From Ophioderma brevispina (Eukaryota > Echinodermata > Ophiuroidea > Amphilepidida > Ophiodermatidae): DNA of 64,000 bases. The notes beneath the pieces were generated by a model. That model made no database searches and was not told where the DNA came from. It saw nothing but the letters and a program-made list of their open reading frames with translations. The translations under genes were made by a program, and so were the position numbers. How positions within the stretch are numbered: position 1 is the stretch's first letter; each line of letters opens with the position of its first letter. This document shows, piece after piece, positions 60,701 through 64,000 of the stretch. The stretch is taken from assembly GCA_023653785.1 (NCBI GenBank), contig JAMKCH010019724.1, forward strand, positions 62,001 to 126,000, in the 5' to 3' direction.

Positions 60701-61396
60701 ATGCTACTGTGCAGTTTAGATACTGCGTACTTCCATCGGGAACGAAAAATGCAGTTTCAAATTTTGTCTCGATTAATGATGTATTTTAATCAAATCAAAT
60801 ATATAAATTTATTTTGATATCGACGTTAACTATATAACGTGTATAATAACAGCATCCAGTGCAAACTTATAGAACTGTTTGGGGAGTTCACTAATTATCC
60901 ATTTTACTGCTCAACAGGTTTATTTTCTGATTCTCACATGGAGTATCACATTCATCCTGATGTTGCTGGTGAGCCGACGCTTGCTGAGATGACACAGAAA
61001 GCCATTGAGATCTTGCAAAAGAACCCAAGTGGATTTGTTCTACTCGTTGAAGGTGAGTTTTGTACTGATAATTGAAATCACACAATAATAACCAATAACG
61101 GCTTTGCTTGCGCTGGTTCTCCCATTCATTGCAAGATTTTTTAGATCGTGATAAAAATAAAATATTCTTTTATTTTCAAAAATAATGTCAATATCGTTGC
61201 AGCGATGGTCGCAGTGACCATGGTCACCACGGAAGCAGGGCCACACGTGCTTTGACGGACACTCTAGCTTTAGATGAAGCTGTGACTGTGGCCAAATCAC
61301 TGACCAATAGCCAGGAAACACTGACCGTTGTTACAGCTGACCATAGCCATACGATGTCTATCGTGGCTATCCTTCCAGAGGAAACCCCAATTCTTG
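51695..61396 (+). CDS. ALP: Alkaline phosphatase, 5' seven coding exons (3' part outside window)
   Basis: The encoded enzyme hydrolyses phosphate monoesters with two Zn and one Mg, usually GPI-anchored on the outer cell surface. Coding exons are 51695-51755, 52409-52632, 56872-57046, 58878-59047, 60360-60561, 60918-61052 and 61203-61396. The first 20 residues form a signal peptide. Visible active-site elements are FLGDGM (Asp 56), PDSAGTATA (Ser 106, nucleophile), THATPS (His 167), VE at the exon 6 end (Mg ligand Glu), DHGHH and TADHSH. About 387 residues are present; the C-terminal His ligand region and any anchor signal lie beyond 64000. The ATG at 51695 has A at -3 and G at +4; an in-frame ATG at 51686 has a weaker context. 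No TATA box is seen; a CACGTG E-box lies near 51586. There is one GC-AG intron and a one-base frame discrepancy at exon 6/7. Confidence 0.93.
52409..52632 (+). CDS. ALP: ALP exon 2: N-terminal metal-site Asp
   Basis: This encodes residues ~21-95: [17 protein letters not shown], then [14 protein letters not shown] and TAARILKGQ, ending FPHFGLSK. In the LGDGM motif the Asp bridges Zn and Mg in this family. The exon begins after ACAG and ends at AAG|GTGAGT in phase 0. A damaged copy of its last part follows immediately. Confidence 0.92.
52650..52812 (+). pseudogene. Broken partial duplicate of ALP exon 2
   Basis: TCGGAGATGGAATGAGTTTG, GCTCGAATTTTAAAG, CAACAAAACCACC and CTTGGGAGACATTTCCACAT copy the exon 2 text, including its AAGGTGAGT donor at 52810. 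A ~10-base insert near 52705 introduces an in-frame stop, and a single-base change near the end shifts FPHF..SK. Only 17 bases separate it from exon 2 and it lacks its own acceptor, so it is not a normal alternative exon. Confidence 0.88.
52815..53358. mobile_element. Foldback element in ALP intron 2
   Basis: TTAAAGCAATAATAGCA and TTGAAGAGCGCCCCCAATTT at the left are mirrored by AAATTGGGGGCGCTCTTCAA and TGCTGTTATTGCTTTAA at 53310-53355. A second block (GTAAACTATACATG, mirrored near 53265) extends the arms. It directly follows the exon 2 duplicate's donor. No coding capacity. Confidence 0.82.
54040..54720. mobile_element. Degraded relatives of the 14872-15757 foldback
   Basis: 54150-54235 contains CACAATTTGAGA.CACTA, TAGAAGCTCCATACTA and ACCAAAGGTGTCAAACCTTA, matching the right end of 14872-15757. 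54595-54710 contains ATAACTCCAAAACCATAGGT and TGGAATCC/TGAAATCC-type text, matching 15500-15570. The pieces are incomplete and separated by other sequence, in ALP intron 2. Confidence 0.6.
55156..55345. mobile_element. Palindromic MITE in ALP intron 2
   Basis: GATTTTGGCCCGATAATATG and AGCATAAATAAT on the left are mirrored by ATTATTTATGCT and CATATTATCTGACCAAAATC on the right around a short centre near 55250. Arms are about 80 bp. Confidence 0.8.
55429..56805. mobile_element. Inverted-repeat element, ~1.4 kb, in ALP intron 2
   Basis: GATTTATTGGTATGAAT, GAAATATCCCTAAAT, ACCAGATGGTTTTCATGG and TTGGAGTATTCCTT at 55436-55530 reappear inverted at 56705-56800, giving arms of about 105 bp, possibly longer at lower identity. 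The interior (frames at 55512-55835 plus and 56070-56357 plus) has no recognised domain. It may be a non-autonomous DNA transposon. Confidence 0.78.
56872..57046 (+). CDS. ALP: ALP exon 3: catalytic serine
   Basis: This encodes [20 protein letters not shown] and on to [13 protein letters not shown]. In the DSAGTATA motif, Ser (residue ~106) forms the covalent phospho-enzyme, and the motif is unchanged. CGT after TATAFL and the two Cys at SYGVCSS fit the family. The acceptor is AAACAG at 56871, the donor GTACAC at 57047, and the exon ends in phase 1. Confidence 0.94.
57735..58649 (-). mobile_element. R2-type LINE 3' fragment with restriction-like endonuclease
   Basis: The frame 58649-57960 shows [18 protein letters not shown] (C-x2-C-x8-H-x4-C zinc knuckle), [15 protein letters not shown], then [20 protein letters not shown] with PD and later E-L-T acidic positions, followed by [10 protein letters not shown]. 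This is the C-terminal layout of LINEs using a PD-(D/E)XK nuclease. It continues past one break into 57950-57735 ([20 protein letters not shown]). The RT part is missing. It lies antisense in ALP intron 3. Confidence 0.75.
58878..59047 (+). CDS. ALP: ALP exon 4: His/Thr metal-site motif
   Basis: This encodes [20 protein letters not shown] and [19 protein letters not shown], then [24 protein letters not shown] supplies the His near the active site and the Thr that helps bind Mg. The acceptor is T-rich with TAG at 58877 and the donor is CAG|GTATTT. Phase is 1 in and 0 out. Confidence 0.94.
59361..59690. mobile_element. MITE with ACAGGAAAATCCTGG termini in ALP intron 4
   Basis: AAATTTTACAGGAAAATCCT and GGAAGCAATTCTGCCAACAA at the left are mirrored by TTGTTGGCAGAATTGCTGCC and AGGATTTTCCTGTAAAATTT at the right. 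Additional ACTGTAAAAT/ACAGTA words occur inside and just beyond, to about 59920. Confidence 0.85.
59943..60016 (+). tRNA. tRNA-Thr(AGT)-like sequence, probably pseudogene or SINE head
   Basis: It shows a D arm GCTC-AATTTGCAA-GAGC, an anticodon arm CCGTG-CTAGTAT-TACGG with AGT at positions 34-36, an extra loop AGATT and a T arm GCCGG-TTCGAGG-CCGGC. B box GGTTCGAGGCC and a TTTT terminator (60020) follow. The acceptor stem pairs poorly (GCTTG/CAAGC with an offset), so a working tRNA is doubtful. It lies in ALP intron 4, on the gene's sense strand. Confidence 0.5.
60360..60561 (+). CDS. ALP: ALP exon 5, ends at a GC donor
   Basis: This encodes [40 protein letters not shown] and [13 protein letters not shown] and the DYLLGLF junction are family hallmarks. 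The acceptor is CTCTAG at 60359. The reading continues correctly into exon 6 only if the intron starts with GCAAGT at 60562. A GT inside (60484) is not used, since the frame across it is family-like. Confidence 0.92.
60562..60567 (+). promoter_or_regulatory. Non-canonical GC splice donor (GCAAGT)
   Basis: CTTG|GCAAGT gives Gly split 1/2 with exon 6 GT, restoring [12 protein letters not shown]. The only nearby GT (60566, AAG|TATA context) would shift the frame. GCAAGT matches the consensus of known GC-AG introns. Confidence 0.8.
60601..60700 (+). repeat. Compound microsatellite in ALP intron 5
   Basis: Runs of GTC, then TCC/CTC, then ATC, then ACACTC follow each other without gaps. The tract starts 40 bp after the GC donor in an intron of only 356 bp. 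Ser, Leu and Val homopolymer frames here are artefacts. Confidence 0.95.
60918..61052 (+). CDS. ALP: ALP exon 6: ends at the Mg-binding Glu
   Basis: This encodes [40 protein letters not shown] and LLVE plus the first base of a Gly codon. The final Glu corresponds to the Mg-ligand Glu of the EGGRIDHGHH motif. The acceptor is CAACAG and the donor G|GTGAGT. Confidence 0.93.
61203..61396 (+). CDS. ALP: ALP exon 7: Zn-binding DHGHH and TADHSH
   Basis: In the family frame it reads [20 protein letters not shown], then [20 protein letters not shown] and PEETPILG. Asp and the last His of DHGHH and Asp-His of TADHSH are zinc ligands. After the GCAG acceptor (61202) the family frame needs two carried-in bases, but exon 6 supplies one. 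The donor is G|GTAAGA at 61397, phase 1. Either an indel error or an unusual splice resolves this. Confidence 0.85.
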
Positions 61397-62150
61397 GTAA
61401 GATGAACATTTATCTTTTTCCTTGTACCCATCGACCTTGTCAGATGGAATTTGTTATTGATCTTGGATAAACTGTTTCATAGATGTACTTTCTTATAGAT
61501 GAGTGACCTTTGATGTAAGTGGCAGTCAGTCACACACAAATAGTTAGGATTCAAGCTACAGTCATTACACAGAAATATCTGTGCTTTCAAAAGATTGATC
61601 CATCAAATTGCCCGGGAGTATGCACATTGGTCAACGGTATCTGAAGAATAACGGACGCTAACTACCAAATTAAAAACAAAAATAAGAAAATCAGGCGGAA
61701 TTAATTGTCGACTTGTCTATTTCAGGAGGTCGCCCCTTGCTCCCAACGAATAATTTCGGGCCTTATGTCCCCGTTTGGAGGTTTCAACCCCAAACCCCCA
61801 AATTCGGACGTACTTTAATTACTTTCTTGTTAGGTCACCGGCCCGACGCCTGCAACTCGATAAATCCTGAGCAAATGCGCAAAATCTTAATCCTCCTAAC
61901 CCCACATCGAAGCGGTTCATTGGCTCCAAAGGGTGTTCCCGGTGTAAAGTAATCATGTCCCCGGCAGGTACAAGAGTTCTGGGCTCCCATAGACACACAC
62001 GGTAAATCCAAGCGTGAATATTGTCAAGGTTCACTATTTTTCCACATATTACTATTGTTTGGCGTTTTATGGAGATTGCTAATTTTTGCTTTTTCTAAGT
62101 TCAGCTGTCACAGGAACAGAAATCAATGTTGCATTTTTTAAAACTCATGG
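61397..62150. other. Start of ALP intron 7, no further exon recognised
   Basis: The next family exon (after ILG) should resemble GLA..; none is seen. A frame after an AG near 61724 (GGRPLLPTNNFGP) keeps phase but is unlike alkaline phosphatase. It lies in an unrecognised segment reading both ways. Confidence 0.4.
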
Positions 62151-62164
62151 ATAAGCAGCCATCT

Positions 62165-62965
62165 TGGATAATTCAAATGGCCGCCATTGACTATACTGTG
62201 CTAATCTTGGCTCCTAAAGCCCTAAAAACGTAATTCCACCATCTAACCCTATTTTGGAGGGTGTCAATCTCGATGCAACAACATTAGATTATGTGGCTGT
62301 GACGGTCATCTTAAATTCAAAATGGCCGCCAGGGAAGTTGGCTTTTTGAGATACAATTCGCTTAACCAGTAAGGCGTGATATGGCATCTATACCCATTTT
62401 TTCATGTTCAGAAATCCAATAAGAACATTATAACAACCATGGACCATGTGGCGGTTTGTGGAAGCAGCTTGAATTCAAAATGGCCGGCCATTGGAACCGA
62501 TAATGTGCTATATCTTGGCTCCTAAAGCACCTAGTAAATGTAATTCCACCATATAAACCCATTGTTGGAGGGTGTTCAATCTCATGCAACAACATTAGAT
62601 TATGTGGCTGTGACGGTCATCGTGCAATTTCAAAATGGCCGCCAAGGGAAGTTGGTTTTGAGATACAGTCTCTAACAGTAGAGGCGTGATTGAGGGCATA
62701 TATACCCATGTTCTTCATGGTTCCAGAAATCCAATAAGAACATTAATAACACAATGGACCATGTGGTTTGGAAGCCATCTTGAAATCAAAATGGCCGCCA
62801 AGGGGAAACGTTTTTGCCCACATCTCGGTCTCTAATACCAGTAAATTCATGATTGTAGTGTTATAGCCCAATGCTATACCCATGCTTCAGGGTCCAATAT
62901 AACATTGTTAACAACAAACGGATCATTCGACGAGCAGCCCATCTTGACTTTCAAAAATGGCTGCC
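62165..62965 (+). repeat. Tandem repeat, ~306-bp unit with AAAATGGCCGCC half-units
   Basis: TTGGCTCCTAAAGC.C at 62209 and 62515, ACATTAGATTATGTGGCTGT near 62283 and 62590, and AATCCAATAAGAACATTA near 62416 and 62729 give a 306-bp period. AAAATGGCCGCC or a close variant occurs about every 155 bp (62178, 62321, 62479, 62632, 62790, 62957), so each unit is two half-units. A single AAAATGGCCGCCAATCAG also lies at 54886. Confidence 0.85.
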
Positions 62966-64000
62966 AGTACTAGAGTTGCCTACAAAAGGTATGCGAAACA
63001 CAAAGTAGTGTATAGTAGTACAGAGGGTGCCCCTGCAAAAATGGTAAGGTTTCAAGTTTGCGTGTGAAATTATGTCTTAACCATACATTACACCTTGTAT
63101 CTGACATTTTCTGACGCTGACCCACTTTTGACACAAGATGGCGGCCGGTATGGCTGCATTCAAAGATCTTAACAAGCTTAAAAATTACCACAGATCTCTC
63201 TATATTTCAACATCCGTAAGTTTCGATTAAAAAGGAAAAAATTAAGTACGTGAGTTATGTCTTCAAAATTGCCTATTAGAAGGTCATAACTGATGCCTTT
63301 GCTTTGTAAAACATGCTTAAATGGCAGCCACAATGAATACCTTCAAAAATCTCAAAAAACACTGTAATATGTTAATATTAGCATATCCCGAAATTTACGA
63401 TAAAAGTGTAAAAAGTACGAGATATATCTTAACCATTAGAAAGTCGTATTTGAAATTTTATTTGGGTAAAGATGGTTAAGATGGGGTCAATACATTACCC
63501 AAAGATTGGCAGTTTATAGGTTTAAAGATCCTGAAAGATGCCGCATATTTGCCACGATATTGAATTTATGCCAAGTTTAACAAAAGAGAAAATCAGATCA
63601 TGACGTTCTAACAGTTTTAGGTGGAGTAGTGAAAGACAAATATCGTATGTCATTCATTTGTACTTAACTTTCATCACATATTTTTATAAGTTGCTAAAGA
63701 TCTTGTAAGGTGGTCATTTTGGCTGCGATCTGGATCGTGAAGTATGTTAACTAAATAAAAAATATGAGTTTCTCATGCCCAAAGACATATAATCTCGCCA
63801 TACTTTAATTTACACTTGTTTTATTTTAAAACAGTTCTTGGATGTCTTCTTATGATCGTGTCAAAAGAAACGTGGTCTCAAATATGGGGATTCCCAGAGA
63901 TGAGTACAACTTCTGGCTGCTTAACTGAATTCCGCAAGGTCCTTGTGTGCATTGTTGCTCCAGCAGTGTGCGGACCAAGAGAGTGTTCCATTGTCTGTAG
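62966..64000. other. AT-rich intron or intergenic sequence to window end
   Basis: No exon continuing the alkaline phosphatase is recognised. The start has more distant GATGGCGGCC-type words (63137). A polypyrimidine-AG site near 63834 precedes a frame without family similarity. Confidence 0.4.

Noticed and set aside
61713..61952. Possible ALP exon 8 (phase-compatible AG followed by GGRPLLPTNNFGP)
   Set aside because: Phase fits, but the residues do not resemble the family segment after ILG, and the frame runs on without a good donor.

Overview
This window is from an animal nuclear genome and is dominated by transposable elements and simple or satellite repeats. The organism is most likely a marine deuterostome invertebrate (echinoderm, hemichordate or cephalochordate grade). 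This is inferred from a Gmr1-like Ty3/gypsy element with copia-like pol order (a type described from deuterostomes), RTE, L2/CR1 and R2-type LINE remnants, a tRNA-derived SINE, very many inverted-repeat (MITE or foldback) elements, and one spliced animal-type alkaline phosphatase gene. The species cannot be named from sequence alone. Most reading frames in the window are fragments of repeats or chance.

Layout. 1-7469: a nearly complete, decayed LTR retrotransposon on the minus strand (two ~1.1-kb LTRs, tRNA-Pro-like primer site, polypurine tract, gag-protease-integrase-RT-RNase H). 7.5-9.9 kb: degenerate tandem and dispersed repeats with an (ATG)n tract. 10.1-15.8 kb: four long inverted-repeat elements, two of them abutting. 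18.6-25.4 kb: a dispersed repeat, a G-rich foldback, a tandem duplication, a duplicated ~0.6-0.7-kb block, an AGGTCA-type minisatellite and a C/G homopolymer region. 26.9-27.7 kb: a strongly G+T strand-biased block. 31.7-37.5 kb: a small MITE, a CR1/L2-like LINE and an RTE-like LINE split by a SINE. 39.0-39.2 kb: twin hairpins. 41.2-42.1 kb: LINE 3' end with a (TGAT)n tail. 43.9-46.2 kb: an ATGTT-type satellite carrying a nested MITE. 46.5-47.3 kb: an L2-like LINE 3' end. 48.5-48.8 kb: a CA microsatellite with a MITE.

51.7-61.4 kb: the only convincing host gene, a plus-strand alkaline phosphatase. Seven coding exons are readable: signal peptide, the metal-binding Asp, the catalytic Ser in DSAGTATA, His in THATPS, and the late metal ligands DHGHH and TADHSH. 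The C-terminal part, including the last zinc-binding His region and the membrane anchor, lies beyond the window. Its introns hold foldback elements, an R2-type LINE fragment, a MITE, a tRNA-like sequence and a compound microsatellite. One intron appears to use a GC-AG boundary, and exon 2 has a broken partial tandem copy just downstream. The exon 6/7 junction is off by one base, which may be an assembly indel; small indels are also common between the two LTRs. 62.2-63.0 kb holds a ~306-bp tandem repeat built around AAAATGGCCGCC.
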